From Sulfitobacter delicatus (GTDB lineage: Bacteria > Pseudomonadota > Alphaproteobacteria > Rhodobacterales > Rhodobacteraceae): DNA of 64,000 nucleotides. This document shows positions 43,968 to 53,247 of this stretch, one piece after another. The position numbers and the translations under genes were made by a program. The stretch is from contig NZ_FNBP01000007.1 in the NCBI RefSeq assembly GCF_900102535.1, forward strand, positions 62,001-126,000. The letters are read 5' to 3'. A model generated the notes under the pieces. That model saw nothing but the letters and a program-made list of their open reading frames with translations, ran no database searches and was not told where the DNA came from. Numbering within the stretch: position 1 is the first letter of the stretch; each line of letters begins with the position of its first letter.

Positions 43968-44771
43968 TTAGCCCTTCTGTTTGGGGATATGGCCGACGCT
44001 GGCGAGGAAGTCGTTCAGGATGTCGGCGTATTCCTGGGGCTGCTCGACGCAGGGCAGGTGACCGGCGCGGCGGATCAGTTTGAACTTGGAGGCCGGGATC
44101 AGGTCCATCATTTCGCGCACCAGATCGGGCGGGGTGGAGCCGTCCTCGGACCCTGCGATGCCAAGCGCGGGCAGGCGCAGGCCGGAGGTGGGGGTCATGA
44201 AATCGCTGTGCGAGATCGCCGCCGAACAGCCCGCATAGCCCGCGTCGGGTTGGCGGGTCAGCATGTTGCGCCAGAGGGCGAGGTCGGGCGTGGCGCGGAA
44301 GTCGTCCGAGAACCAGCGTTGCATGATCCCATCGGCGAGGCTCTCGATACCGTGTTGCTCGACGCCGGCGATGCGCTCGGCCCAGATGTCGCGGGTGCCG
44401 ATCTTGGTGGCGGTGTTGCTGAGTACCAGCGCGCGGATCATGTCGAGCCGTTTGACGGCCAAGCCCTGTGCGATCATGCCGCCGATCGACAGGCCGACAA
44501 AGACGCAGTTGCGCACGTTCAGATGGTCGAGCAGGCGCTCGGTGTCGGTGATCAGCGACCCCATCGAGTAGGGCGCAGGCGGGCAGGAGGAGAGACCGTG
44601 GCCGCGTTTGTCAAAACGGATGATGCGCAGGCCGGGGGCGAGGAGGGGTAGGATCGGATCCCAGAGGCGCATGTCGGTGCCGAGTGAATTGGCAAAGACC
44701 ACCGGGGCGCCGTCTTCGGGGCCATCGACGCGGTAGTGGAGTTGGACGTCACCGGTGTCGAATATTTGCAT
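43968..44771 (-). CDS. pcaD: 3-oxoadipate enol-lactonase
   Basis: Alpha/beta hydrolase of 267 residues with the PcaD pattern: the oxyanion segment ANSLGTDMRLWDPI at the N terminus, DKRGHGLS, the nucleophile elbow GLSIGGMIAQ (Ser near 105), the acid near GSEDGSTPP and the C-terminal catalytic GHLPCVEQP. It hydrolyses beta-ketoadipate enol-lactone. First gene of the pcaD-pcaB-MFS operon. Confidence 0.88.
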   Translation of the reverse strand: MQIFDTGDVQLHYRVDGPEDGAPVVFANSLGTDMRLWDPILPLLAPGLRIIRFDKRGHGLSSCPPAPYSMGSLITDTERLLDHLNVRNCVFVGLSIGGMIAQGLAVKRLDMIRALVLSNTATKIGTRDIWAERIAGVEQHGIESLADGIMQRWFSDDFRATPDLALWRNMLTRQPDAGYAGCSAAISHSDFMTPTSGLRLPALGIAGSEDGSTPPDLVREMMDLIPASKFKLIRRAGHLPCVEQPQEYADILNDFLASVGHIPKQKG

Positions 44772-44854
44772 GGGTGGTCTCCTTTAGGCGCTTTGCCGGA
44801 TAGCATATCGCGCAAAGATCAGAGGGCAAAGGCGCAACCGTCCATAGGTGCCCC

Positions 44855-44958
44855 GCCCGGCTGCAAGCCGGGCAGCGTCATGCCACAGGCATGCCTTCGG
44901 CATGACCCGCCCCCCTGGGGCGGCGCTTTCAGCACCACCCCGCGGGTCGGCGCTGCCC
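44855..44958. repeat. nested palindromic intergenic element
   Basis: In about 100 bases there are five inverted-repeat pairs: GCCCGGCT/AGCCGGGC (44855-44873), an outer GGGCAGCG/CGCTGCCC (44870 and 44951), GTCATGCC/GGCATGAC (44877-44906), CCGCCCC/GGGGCGG (44907-44923) and GACCCGC/GCGGGTC (44904 and 44942). It fills the gap upstream of pcaD and downstream of the dehydratase gene. It looks like a REP/BIME-like element. Confidence 0.55.
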
Positions 44959-44964
44959 TTATCG

Positions 44965-45936
44965 TTACCCTAACGTCTGCAGCGCACGCGCAAACATATC
45001 TGCATCCACGTTCCCGCCAGAGATCGTGACGATCACGTCATCGCCCTCAATCTGATCCCCACGGAACAACGCCGCCGCCAACGCCACAGCCCCGCCTGGT
45101 TCTGCCACGACCTTCAACCGGTTAAACGCATGCCCCATCGCCTGCAGAGCCTCCTGATCGGTCACCACCAGCCCCGGCCCGACAAGTCTTTGCATGATCG
45201 GAAAAGTCAGCTCCCCCGGCGCGGGGGTGATGATCGCGTCACAAATCGAGCCCAGAGCGCTCGCATTGCCTTCGATCTTGCCCGAAACCAGCGAGCGCGT
45301 GGCATCATCAAAGCCGTCCGGCTCGGCAGGCCGCACGCGGAACCCCGGTGCCTCGGCCTCAAGCGCCAAGGCAATGCCGCTGGTCAGCCCGCCGCCGCCA
45401 CAGCAGACGATGACCTCGGCCTTCTTGATCCCGGCCTCGGCGGCCTGTTGGGCGATTTCCAGCCCCGTGGTGCCTTGGCCCGCGATGACCTGCGGCTCGT
45501 CATAGGGTTTGATCAGCGTCAGCCCGCGTTCCCCGGCAAGCTGCGCGCCGATCTCCTCGCGACTCTCGTTCGCGCGGTCATAGAGCACCACCTCGGCCCC
45601 ATAGGCGCGGGTGTTTGCGATCTTGAGGCGCGGGCTGTCCGAGGGCATGACGATCACCGCAGGCGCGCCGTGCATCTTGGCGGCCAGTGCCACGCCCTGC
45701 GCATGATTGCCGCTGGAATAGGCGATCACGCCCTTGGCCCGCAGGTCCGGCTCCAAGGCCGAGAGCGCCGACCAAGCGCCGCGAAACTTGAAGCTGCCGG
45801 TGTGCTGCAGACACTCCGGCTTGACCCAGACCCGACGGCCCGCGATCTCATCCAAGAAATGCGAGTTCAGCAGCGGGGTGCGGCGCACATGGCCCCCGGC
45901 GCGGGCGGCAGAGGCGCGGATCATGTCGATGTTCAT
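44965..45936 (-). CDS. threonine/serine dehydratase-like PLP enzyme
   Basis: Fold-type II PLP protein of 323 residues. The Schiff-base lysine is in GSFKFRGAW (near 51), SSGNHAQGVA (near 76) holds the phosphate/substrate loop, and CCGGGGLTSG (near 176) is the glycine cradle. Length without an ACT regulatory domain matches catabolic threonine dehydratases, serine racemases or hydroxyaspartate dehydratases. It overlaps the hydrolase gene by 4 bases (ATGA), so the three genes to 47.4 kb form one operon. Substrate not determinable. Confidence 0.85.
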   Translation of the reverse strand: MNIDMIRASAARAGGHVRRTPLLNSHFLDEIAGRRVWVKPECLQHTGSFKFRGAWSALSALEPDLRAKGVIAYSSGNHAQGVALAAKMHGAPAVIVMPSDSPRLKIANTRAYGAEVVLYDRANESREEIGAQLAGERGLTLIKPYDEPQVIAGQGTTGLEIAQQAAEAGIKKAEVIVCCGGGGLTSGIALALEAEAPGFRVRPAEPDGFDDATRSLVSGKIEGNASALGSICDAIITPAPGELTFPIMQRLVGPGLVVTDQEALQAMGHAFNRLKVVAEPGGAVALAAALFRGDQIEGDDVIVTISGGNVDADMFARALQTLG

Positions 45937-46757
45937 TGTAGCTGTCCTATCCAGTCTTGCAGGGCGGCTAGCGCCTCGGGTTCGTCTAAAAACGGCACAT
46001 GGCCGCGGCCCGGCACTTCGACGGCGATCATGTCGGGGCGGCGGGCCTGCATCTCGTGCAGGGTCTCGCGGCTTAGAAGCGTCGAATTCGCGCCTCGGAT
46101 TGCCGCCAGTGGCAGACCGGCCAGCGCGTCGAAATAGGGCCAGAGGTCGGGCGGGGTGTCGCCTGCCGCGGCGGCCACGGCATCGCGCAGATGCGGGTCA
46201 TAGGTGATTTTCAGACCGGTCTCGGTCTGGATGTAGTGGCGTTTGACCTCGGCCATCCAGCGCACCTCGGGCACATCGTGGAATTCGGGGAAGGCGCGTG
46301 CCATGGCGGCGGCGGCCTCGGCATGGGTCTTGGCGGCGGGATTGCGACCGAGATAGCCCATGATGAAGTCGATACCCTTTGGATCCAGCTCTGGCCCCAC
46401 ATCGTTCAGCGCCACACCGAGCAGACGGTCCTTGGCCGCCATCGCCAGCCCCATGGCGTTCAGCCCGCCACGCGAGGTGCCAAGGATCGCGACTTGGTCC
46501 AGTCCCAGATGGTCGAGCAGTTCCAGCACATCGCGGCATTCCACCGGCAGGCTGTAGTTCTGCCAGTTCGGGTCGAAATCAGACTGCCCGCGCCCCCGGT
46601 AGTCCATGCGGATCAGCCGGTGCGCCGCCAGATGCGGCGCGACATAGTCGAAATCAGCCCCGGTGCGGGTCAGCCCCGAGAGGCACAGGATCGGCAAGCC
46701 GCTGCCTTCGTCCGTGAAATGCAGCGACAACCCGTCCGACGTGGTGAACCGCGCCAT
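45933..46757 (-). CDS. alpha/beta hydrolase
   Basis: Hydrolase of 274 residues. The nucleophile elbow is GTSRGGLNAMG (Ser near 95), with the oxyanion segment LCLSGLTRTGADF near 25 and a catalytic His in GRGHVPFLDEPEA near the end. It begins directly after the dehalogenase stop codon and overlaps the dehydratase start by 4 bases. Substrate unknown. Confidence 0.82.
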   Translation of the reverse strand: MARFTTSDGLSLHFTDEGSGLPILCLSGLTRTGADFDYVAPHLAAHRLIRMDYRGRGQSDFDPNWQNYSLPVECRDVLELLDHLGLDQVAILGTSRGGLNAMGLAMAAKDRLLGVALNDVGPELDPKGIDFIMGYLGRNPAAKTHAEAAAAMARAFPEFHDVPEVRWMAEVKRHYIQTETGLKITYDPHLRDAVAAAAGDTPPDLWPYFDALAGLPLAAIRGANSTLLSRETLHEMQARRPDMIAVEVPGRGHVPFLDEPEALAALQDWIGQLQ

Positions 46758-47444
46758 TTACAGCCCCGCGAGGGCAGGGATGCCGGTGAGGTCTTGCAAC
46801 TGATGCGCGGGCCTCCACGGCAGGCGGTCGACCGGATCGCCGCCCCGGTTCACCCAAGCGGTGGTGAAGCCATAGCCGGTGGCCGCACCGGCGTCCCAGC
46901 CGTTGGAGGAAACAAACAGCACTTCGTCTTTGGCGCAGCCGAAATGCTGGCCCACCAGATCATAAACCGACGAATCAGGTTTGAAGATGCCCACGCTTTC
47001 GACCGAGAGGGAGACGTCCAAGACATCACCGATTCCCGCCGATTTCACCGCACCGTTCAACATTTCCGGCGAGCCGTTGGACAAAATGGCGGTGTTGAGC
47101 CCGCCATCTTTCAAAGCGCGCAGCATGTCGGGCACCTCGGGATAGGCCTGCAATTCCCAGTAGAGCGCCAGCAGACGTTCGCGCAGCGCGGGGTCTCCGG
47201 CGACGTCCATCTTCTCCAGCGCCCAATCCAGACCTTCCTGGGTGACCTGCCAGAAATCGCAATGCGCCCCGGTCACCGCGCGAAGCCATGAATACTGCAA
47301 CTGCTTGAGCCGCCAGTGCTCTGCCAGTTGCGGCCATGTGTCGGCGATGGCGGCAAAGGCCGGCTCCTTGGCCGCCTCGCGCGCGGCGGCGGCCACGTCA
47401 AACAGGGTTCCGTAGGCGTCAAAAACGCAAGTTGTGATCGGCAT
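46758..47444 (-). CDS. haloacid dehalogenase, type II
   Basis: HAD-superfamily protein of 228 residues. Motif I is VFDAYGTLFD (the Asp nucleophile near 8), motif II ILSNGSPEML near 115, and motif III/IV the segment ESVGIFKPDSSVYDL with FVSSNGWDAGAA near 175. The Tyr after Asp-Ala in motif I and the Asn-Gly pattern fit L-2-haloacid dehalogenases, which release halide from short haloacids. It is first in the operon with the hydrolase and dehydratase. Confidence 0.85.
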   Translation of the reverse strand: MPITTCVFDAYGTLFDVAAAAREAAKEPAFAAIADTWPQLAEHWRLKQLQYSWLRAVTGAHCDFWQVTQEGLDWALEKMDVAGDPALRERLLALYWELQAYPEVPDMLRALKDGGLNTAILSNGSPEMLNGAVKSAGIGDVLDVSLSVESVGIFKPDSSVYDLVGQHFGCAKDEVLFVSSNGWDAGAATGYGFTTAWVNRGGDPVDRLPWRPAHQLQDLTGIPALAGL

Positions 47445-47638
47445 TTGGCAAGCTCTCCCATGTCTCGCGGGCAGAGTGGCACGCAGCGGCAGCGGCGAAA
47501 AGGGGCGAAATCGGGTTCAGGCCGGGCCGCGGGGGTTTACTCTCAGCGCCGCAATCCCCATGTTGTCTGGGAATTCGGAGCACCCGCGCAGATACGCGGC
47601 CTCCCCCCTTTCCCCCCGATACAGATTGGAGACACCAA

Positions 47639-48076
47639 ATGGCTGAGGTCAAATCCGGCGACACAGTACAGATTCACTATACCGGCACATTGCAGGACGG
47701 TACCACGTTTGACAGCTCCGAGGGCCGCGACCCGTTGGAGTTTGTCGTGGGCTCCGGCCAGATCATTCCCGGCCTCGACAGCGCGCTGCCCGGCATGACG
47801 GAAGGCGACAAGAAGGTCGTCAAAGTGGCGAGCGAAGAAGCTTACGGCCCGGTCAACCCGGAGATGCGCCAAGCCGTGCCGCGCGAAGGCATCCCGGCGG
47901 ACATCCCGCTTGATCCCGGCACCCAGCTGCAGATGCAGACCCCCGAAGGCCAAGCCCTGCCGGTGACCGTTATCGAAGTGGACGAGACCACCGTGACACT
48001 CGACGCCAACCATCCGCTGGCGGGCAAAGACCTGCAGTTCGACATCGAACTGGTTAAGATCGCTGCGGCGGCCTGA
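47639..48076 (+). CDS. FKBP-type peptidyl-prolyl isomerase, SlyD-like
   Basis: Protein of 145 residues with the SlyD layout: an FKBP half (VQIHYTGTLQDGTTFDSSEG), an inserted flap (KKVVKVASEEAYGPVNPEMRQAVPREGIPAD) and return to the FKBP fold (DANHPLAGKDLQFDIELVKI). It lacks the histidine-rich metal tail of enterobacterial SlyD. It folds proline-limited proteins; cytoplasmic, as no signal is present. A hairpin pair ends its transcript. Confidence 0.9.
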   Translation: MAEVKSGDTVQIHYTGTLQDGTTFDSSEGRDPLEFVVGSGQIIPGLDSALPGMTEGDKKVVKVASEEAYGPVNPEMRQAVPREGIPADIPLDPGTQLQMQTPEGQALPVTVIEVDETTVTLDANHPLAGKDLQFDIELVKIAAAA

Positions 48077-48084
48077 GAATAGCG

Positions 48085-48136
48085 GCCGGGGGGAGCCTCC
48101 CCCCGGCATGCCTGCAAGACGGCGTTCACGTCTTTT
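48085..48136 (+). terminator. two hairpins after the FKBP gene
   Basis: A perfect 10-base-pair stem with 3-base loop (48085-48107) is followed by AAGACG/CGTCTT (48116-48134) and a short T run. Together they probably end the FKBP transcript. Confidence 0.55.
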
Positions 48137-48175
48137 CCCCTCGCACCGCAGCCCTTTGGCGCTTATGCAGGGGCC

Positions 48176-49291
48176 ATGAATACCCCAGATACATTTGAGA
48201 TTTTCCTCGTCTGCCCCCCGGGGCTTGAGGATTTGCTCTGCGCTGAGGCGCAGGAAAAAGGCTTTGCCGCAGCGCAGGCCCAGCCCGGTGGCGTGACCGT
48301 TCAGGGCGGCTGGCCCGAGGTCTGGCGCGCGAACCTAGAGCTGCGCGGCGCAGGCCGGGTGCTGGCGCGGATTGGTGGCTTTATGGCCTTTCATCTGGCG
48401 CAGCTGGACAAGCGTTGCCGCAAGTTTCCCTTTGCGAATGTGCTGCGCGCCGATGTGCCGGTGAAGGTGCAGGTAACGACCAAGGCTTCCAAGATTTACC
48501 ACGCCGGGGCGGCGGCCCAGCGGGTCGAGACAGCGCTGCGCGAGAGCCATGGGATCACCGTGGATGCCGAAGCGGCACTGGTGCTGAAGGTGCGGATTGA
48601 CGACAACGCGGTGATGTTCAGCATCGATACCTCGGGCGAGGCGCTGCACAAGCGCGGGCATAAGGAGGCCGTGGGCAAGGCGCCGATGCGCGAGAATATG
48701 GCGGCGCTGATGCTTCGGTCTTGCGGCTATGCGCCGGGCGAGCCGGTGGTGGACCCGATGTGCGGCTCAGGGACGTTTTTGATCGAAGCGGCGGAGATCG
48801 CGGCGCGGTTGAAGCCGGGGCGGAGCCGGAGCTTTGCCTTTGAGGATTTGGCGAGCTTTGATGCTGCGGCTTGGGAAGAGATGCGCAGTGGTGGAGAGGT
48901 TTCGGTCCCGTCGGCGCGTTTCTATGGCTCGGACCGGGACGCAGGCGCGATCCGCATGAGCACGGCTAATGCCGAGCGTGCAGGTGTGGGCGAGTTCTGT
49001 GAGTTTGCCTGTCATGGGGCAGGGGAGGTTCAGCCGCCCGAAGGCCCGCCGGGGCTGGTGATCGTGAACCCGCCTTATGGGGGGCGGATCGGGAATAAGA
49101 AGCTGCTTTATCCGTTGTATGGGACGTTGGGTGAGACCTTGAAGACGCGGTTCCGGGGGTGGCGTGTCGGGCTGGTGACGTCAGAGCCGCCTTTGGCGCG
49201 GGCGACCGGGCTGCCGTGGAAACCGCAGGGGCCAGCGATTGCGCATGGGGGGATGAAGGTCTGGCTCTGGCAGACGGATGTGTTGCGGTAG
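48176..49291 (+). CDS. 23S rRNA-type N2-guanine methyltransferase (RlmL/K-like, THUMP)
   Basis: Protein of 371 residues. An N-terminal THUMP-type RNA-binding region (about 45-150, LAQLDKRCRKFPFANVLRADVPVKV) is followed by a SAM methyltransferase domain: VVDPMCGSGTFLIEAAEIA near 185 binds SAM, and NPPYGGRIG near 300 is the catalytic N6/N2 guanine motif. The size matches the RlmL half alone. It methylates rRNA or tRNA guanine; the exact target is uncertain. Confidence 0.85.
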   Translation: MNTPDTFEIFLVCPPGLEDLLCAEAQEKGFAAAQAQPGGVTVQGGWPEVWRANLELRGAGRVLARIGGFMAFHLAQLDKRCRKFPFANVLRADVPVKVQVTTKASKIYHAGAAAQRVETALRESHGITVDAEAALVLKVRIDDNAVMFSIDTSGEALHKRGHKEAVGKAPMRENMAALMLRSCGYAPGEPVVDPMCGSGTFLIEAAEIAARLKPGRSRSFAFEDLASFDAAAWEEMRSGGEVSVPSARFYGSDRDAGAIRMSTANAERAGVGEFCEFACHGAGEVQPPEGPPGLVIVNPPYGGRIGNKKLLYPLYGTLGETLKTRFRGWRVGLVTSEPPLARATGLPWKPQGPAIAHGGMKVWLWQTDVLR

Positions 49292-49302
49292 AGCCTACCA
49301 CC

Positions 49303-49650
49303 CAGCCCGGAATCAAGCCGCAGGCGCCGGGCCATCGCCTGCCCGCCCCCCGGGTAGGCGATTTGGTGAGGCTGGGCGCGTCTCTGCAATCTAGTCCCAA
49401 GGCTGCACCATAAAGTGGCACGAAGCTAGGTTGCCATCGCCGACCCGCGGGCAGGCGCTGTCCCTCTGAATACGATTGCCACCTCAGCTCGGAACCAAGC
49501 CGCAGGCGCCGGGCCATCAACTGCCCGCCCGGACGGGTAGGCGATTTAGTGAGGCTGGACGCGACTTGGCGAAGTCACGTCACGGCTGAACCATAAAGTG
49601 GCTAGGTCCAGCCGTTGGATCGCCGACCCGCGGGCAGGCGATGGCCCTCA
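49303..49650. repeat. tandem pair of 182-bp palindromic repeat units
   Basis: Two copies (about 49303-49468 and 49485-49650) of a GC-rich unit start CAGCnCGGAAnCAAGCCGC and share the segments CGCAGGCGCCGGGCCATC, GGTAGGCGATTT, GTGAGGCTGG, CCATAAAGTGGC and CGACCCGCGGGCAGGCG at a 182-base period. Each unit has inverted ends, and the outermost 18 bases of copy 1 (49329-49346) pair exactly with the end of copy 2 (49630-49647). It covers nearly all of the 367-base gap between the methyltransferase gene and fabI. It has no convincing gene. Confidence 0.7.
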
Positions 49651-49658
49651 GTTCTTGA

Positions 49659-50450
49659 TTACAGATGCTCCGCCTGCGGCATCCCCAGCACATGGAAACC
49701 GCCATCCACACGGACAATCTCCCCCGTCGTACAGGCTCCCGCATCCGACGCCAGATAGACCGCTGTCCCACCAACAGCCTCCAACGTCGCATTCGACCGC
49801 AACGGCGCATTCTGATCCGTATGCTTATAAGTCTTGCGCGCGCCACCGATTGCGGCCCCCGCCAGCGTCTTCATCGGCCCCGGCGAGATCGCGTTCACGC
49901 GGATCCCCTCCGGCCCCAGATCATTCGCCAGATAACGCGTCGCACTTTCCAGCGCCGCCTTGGCCACGCCCATCACGTTGTAATTCGGCGTCACCCGGTT
50001 CGAACCCATATAGGTCAGCGTCAACAGCGTGCCGCCGTTCTCCACCATCAACGGATGCGCCCGGCGCGCCACGTCGATGAAGGAATAGGCCGAGATATCC
50101 ATCGAGTTCTTAAAATTCGCCCGGCTGGTGTTCAGGAACCGCCCCGTCAACTCGGATTTGTCCGAAAAAGCAATGGCATGTACGACGAAGTCAATCGTCG
50201 GCCAGCGCGCGCCCAATTCGTCAAAGGCCCGGTCAAGCGAGGCGTCATCGGTCACGTCGACATCGACCATGAAGTCCGACCCGACACTCTGCGCCAGCGG
50301 CTCAAGACGCTTGCCAAAGGCCTCGCCCTGATAGGTGAAGGCCAGTTCCGCCCCGGCCTCGGCCATCGCCTTGGCGATGCCCCAAGCGATGGAGCGTTCA
50401 TTGGCCACACCCATGATTAGGCCGCGTTTTCCTGCAAGCAATCCTGACAT
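49659..50450 (-). CDS. fabI: enoyl-[acyl-carrier-protein] reductase (NADH)
   Basis: Short-chain reductase of 263 residues catalysing the last step of fatty acid elongation. The FabI-type nucleotide motif is GVANERSIAWGIAKAM. The active site Tyr is in the LTYMGSNRVTPNYNVMGVAKAALE region, giving the FabI Tyr-x6-Lys spacing. It follows fabB by 9 bases, in operon. The target of triclosan and isoniazid-type inhibitors in other bacteria. Confidence 0.94.
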   Translation of the reverse strand: MSGLLAGKRGLIMGVANERSIAWGIAKAMAEAGAELAFTYQGEAFGKRLEPLAQSVGSDFMVDVDVTDDASLDRAFDELGARWPTIDFVVHAIAFSDKSELTGRFLNTSRANFKNSMDISAYSFIDVARRAHPLMVENGGTLLTLTYMGSNRVTPNYNVMGVAKAALESATRYLANDLGPEGIRVNAISPGPMKTLAGAAIGGARKTYKHTDQNAPLRSNATLEAVGGTAVYLASDAGACTTGEIVRVDGGFHVLGMPQAEHL

Positions 50451-50459
50451 AACGCGCCC

Positions 50460-51689
50460 TCAGCCTTTGTATTTCGACAGGATCATCGACCCATTGGTGC
50501 CACCAAACCCGAAGGAGTTGGTCATCACGGAATCGAGCCCCGCATTGTCCACACGCTCCAGCGCGATCTCCGACGGGTCCAGCGCCGGGTCGAGGTTTTG
50601 CACGTTGATCGACCGGGCAATGAAATCATTGTCGAGCATCAGCAGCGAGAAGATCGCCTCAAGCGCCCCCGCCGCGCCCTGCGCGTGGCCGGTCATCGAC
50701 TTGGTCGAACTCACCGGCGGCGTGCTGCCCTGACCGAACACCCGCCGCACCGCTTCGATTTCGCCCACATCGCCGACGGGCGTCGAGGTGCCGTGAGCGT
50801 TGATATAGCCCACCTTGCGGCCTTCGGGCAGTGTCTCCAACGCCAGACGCATGGCGCGCTCACCGCCTTCACCCGAAGGGGCGACCATGTCATGGCCGTC
50901 GCTGGTGGCGGCATAGCCGGTCACCTCGGCATAGATTTTCGCACCGCGCGCCAGCGCGTGGTCGAGGTCTTCGAGCACCAGCATGCCGCCGCCGCCGGAG
51001 ATCACGAAACCATCGCGGTCGGCGTCAAAGGCGCGGCTCGCGGTCTCTGGCGCGTCGTTATACTTGGACGACATCGCACCCATCGCGTCAAAGAGGCAGC
51101 TGAGCGTCCAGTCCAGCTCCTCACCGCCCCCAGCGAACATTACATCCTGCTTGCCCAGCATGATCTGCTCAGCCGCGTTGCCGATGCAATGCAGCGAGGT
51201 GGAGCAGGCCGAGGTGATCGAATAGTTGATGCCTTTGATCTTGAACGCGGTCGAGAGGTTCGCGCTGACGGTCGAAGACATGCACTTTGGCACCGCGAAG
51301 GGCCCGATGCGCTTGGTCGCGCCTGTGTCTTTCACGATGTTATGCGCGGCGAACATGGCGCTGGTCGACGGCCCGCCCGAGCCTGCCACCAGACCGGTGC
51401 GTGGGTTGCTGATCTGGCTCTCGTCCAGACCCGCATCCTTGATCGCCTGATCCATTGCCACATAGGCATAGCCCGCGCCCGGCCCCATGAACCGCAGGGT
51501 GCGCTTGTCGATGTGATCGGCCAGATTGATCTTGAGCGTGCCCGCAACGCGGCTGCGGAACCCGTGCTCTGCCATCTCCGGGCTGGCTTCGATCCCGGAG
51601 GTGCCGTTCTTGAGTGCTTGGAGCACTTCTTCGGCATTGTTTCCGATGGATGAGACGATCCCCAACCCTGTGACGACGACGCGGCGCAT
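50460..51689 (-). CDS. fabB: 3-oxoacyl-[ACP] synthase I
   Basis: Condensing enzyme of 409 residues. The Cys-His-His triad is visible: [12 protein letters not shown] (Cys near 163), [11 protein letters not shown] (His near 298) and [14 protein letters not shown] (His near 333). ATG at 51689 is preferred because AAAGGAG is 8 bases upstream. It extends acyl chains in unsaturated fatty acid synthesis. In related bacteria it is directly downstream of fabA; here 2.2 kb of oppositely oriented genes separates the two, so it must have its own promoter. Confidence 0.94.
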   Translation of the reverse strand: MRRVVVTGLGIVSSIGNNAEEVLQALKNGTSGIEASPEMAEHGFRSRVAGTLKINLADHIDKRTLRFMGPGAGYAYVAMDQAIKDAGLDESQISNPRTGLVAGSGGPSTSAMFAAHNIVKDTGATKRIGPFAVPKCMSSTVSANLSTAFKIKGINYSITSACSTSLHCIGNAAEQIMLGKQDVMFAGGGEELDWTLSCLFDAMGAMSSKYNDAPETASRAFDADRDGFVISGGGGMLVLEDLDHALARGAKIYAEVTGYAATSDGHDMVAPSGEGGERAMRLALETLPEGRKVGYINAHGTSTPVGDVGEIEAVRRVFGQGSTPPVSSTKSMTGHAQGAAGALEAIFSLLMLDNDFIARSINVQNLDPALDPSEIALERVDNAGLDSVMTNSFGFGGTNGSMILSKYKG

Positions 51690-51853
51690 GGGCAGCACTC
51701 CTTTGTTTTACTCGCCCCGGTGTATGACAGCACGGCGGGACGGCGCAAGCGGTTTGCAATTCGGGCCCGCCAGTTCTGCGCGGTCAAGGTTCCGTGATGG
51801 AACGACAAAGCCGCAGGTCGTGTTGGCCCTGCAACAGCCCAAAGGAGACTGGA

Positions 51854-53233
51854 ATGCCCGAGATCAAGACAGTGAACCCTGCGACCGAAGAGGTGCTGAG
51901 CACCTATAGCGTGATGTCCGAAGCTGAGGCCATCCGCGTCGTCGAGGCCACCCATGCCGCTTTTAACGACTGGCGCAAACTGTCGCATAGCGACCGCGCG
52001 CCCTATCTGAAAAAGATCGCCGAAAAGCTACGCGACAACAAAGAGGAACTGGCCGAGCTAATGACCCGCGAGGTCGGCAAGCTGTACAAAGACAGCCTCG
52101 ACGAAGTTGACCTCTGCGCCGCGATCTTTGACTGGACCGCCGATGCGGGTCCGGAAAAGCTCAAGGATGAGACCCGCGAGTTGATGGATGGCAAGAAAAA
52201 CGGCGTGGTGACCTATCAGCCGATTGGTGTGATCTATTCGGTCCAGCCGTGGAACTTCCCCTTTTACCAACCGGTCCGCGTGCTGGCGGCCAACCTGATG
52301 ACGGGCAACGGGAACGTGTTGAAACATGCGCAAATCTGCACCGGCAGCGCGCTGCGCCTTAAGGAAATCTGCGAAGAAGCAGGCCTCCCGAAAGACCTGT
52401 TTAACGTCGTCATCATCGACCATGACACCAGCGACAAGCTGATCGCCCATGATCTGGTGCGCGGCGTGACCATGACTGGCTCCGACAAAGCGGGCAGCCA
52501 TATCGGCTCGCTGGCGGCAAAGCACCTGAAGAAATCGGTGCTGGAGCTTGGCTCGAACGACGCCTTTATCGTGCTGGATGACGCCGAAATCGACACGGCG
52601 GTGAAATTCTCTGCCGCGGGTCGGATTTACAACAACGGTCAGACCTGCATCTCGGCGAAGCGCTTTATCGTAACCGACAAAAATTACGACGCTTTCGTCA
52701 GCGCCTTTGTCGAGCAGATGAAGTCGATCGAGATGGGCGACCCGATGGACAAGAACACCGGTCTTGGCCCGCTGTCGAGCCAAGAGCAGTTCGAGACGGT
52801 GCGCGATCAGGTCAAGGAAAGCGTCGAGAAGGGCTGCGAGTTGCTCTGCGGCGGCGAAGTGCCTGACCGTACGGGGGCTTACTACCCCTCGACCGTTCTG
52901 GGCAACGTGAAGCCGGGCACGCCAGCCTATGACGACGAAATCTTTGGCCCCGTGGCTTCGGTGATCCGGGCCAAGGATGACGAAGATGCGATGCGCATTG
53001 CCAATGACAGCCGCTATGGCCTCGGAGGTGGTATCTTTTCGAAAGACGAAGACCGCGCGCTTGAACTGGCCCGGGCCGAGTTCGACACCGGGATGATCCG
53101 GATCAACGGCTTTGGTCTGGCGGACCCGAATATGCCCTTTGGCGGGGTCAAAAACTCCGGTTACGGGCGAGAGCACGGTGGCTTTGGCATGACCGAATTC
53201 GTCAACGCCAAGGCAGTTTTCTTGCCGTCCTAA
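51854..53233 (+). CDS. NAD(P)-dependent aldehyde dehydrogenase (succinate-semialdehyde type)
   Basis: Protein of 459 residues from the ATG at 51854 (AAAGGAG 7 bases before). The frame upstream to 51794 crosses the ribosome site. The NAD motif GSDKAGSHIGSLAAK, the Glu in LELGSNDAFIVL and the catalytic Cys in NNGQTCISAKRF define the ALDH fold. The PWNFPFYQPVR segment is typical of the succinate-semialdehyde branch. It oxidises a short-chain semialdehyde to the acid. It lies between the fabB and fabA genes in the opposite orientation, which suggests insertion. Confidence 0.88.
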   Translation: MPEIKTVNPATEEVLSTYSVMSEAEAIRVVEATHAAFNDWRKLSHSDRAPYLKKIAEKLRDNKEELAELMTREVGKLYKDSLDEVDLCAAIFDWTADAGPEKLKDETRELMDGKKNGVVTYQPIGVIYSVQPWNFPFYQPVRVLAANLMTGNGNVLKHAQICTGSALRLKEICEEAGLPKDLFNVVIIDHDTSDKLIAHDLVRGVTMTGSDKAGSHIGSLAAKHLKKSVLELGSNDAFIVLDDAEIDTAVKFSAAGRIYNNGQTCISAKRFIVTDKNYDAFVSAFVEQMKSIEMGDPMDKNTGLGPLSSQEQFETVRDQVKESVEKGCELLCGGEVPDRTGAYYPSTVLGNVKPGTPAYDDEIFGPVASVIRAKDDEDAMRIANDSRYGLGGGIFSKDEDRALELARAEFDTGMIRINGFGLADPNMPFGGVKNSGYGREHGGFGMTEFVNAKAVFLPS

Positions 53234-53247
53234 ACAGGATCGCCAAA

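Noticed and set aside
48966-49520. 184-codon minus frame across the repeat and the 3' end of the methyltransferase gene
   Set aside because: Pro/Arg/Ala-rich product of the palindromic repeat read in one frame; it overlaps a certain gene and has no start site.
49303-49650. CRISPR-like array
   Set aside because: Only two long units with a 182-base period and internal divergence; no short identical repeats or spacers and no cas genes.
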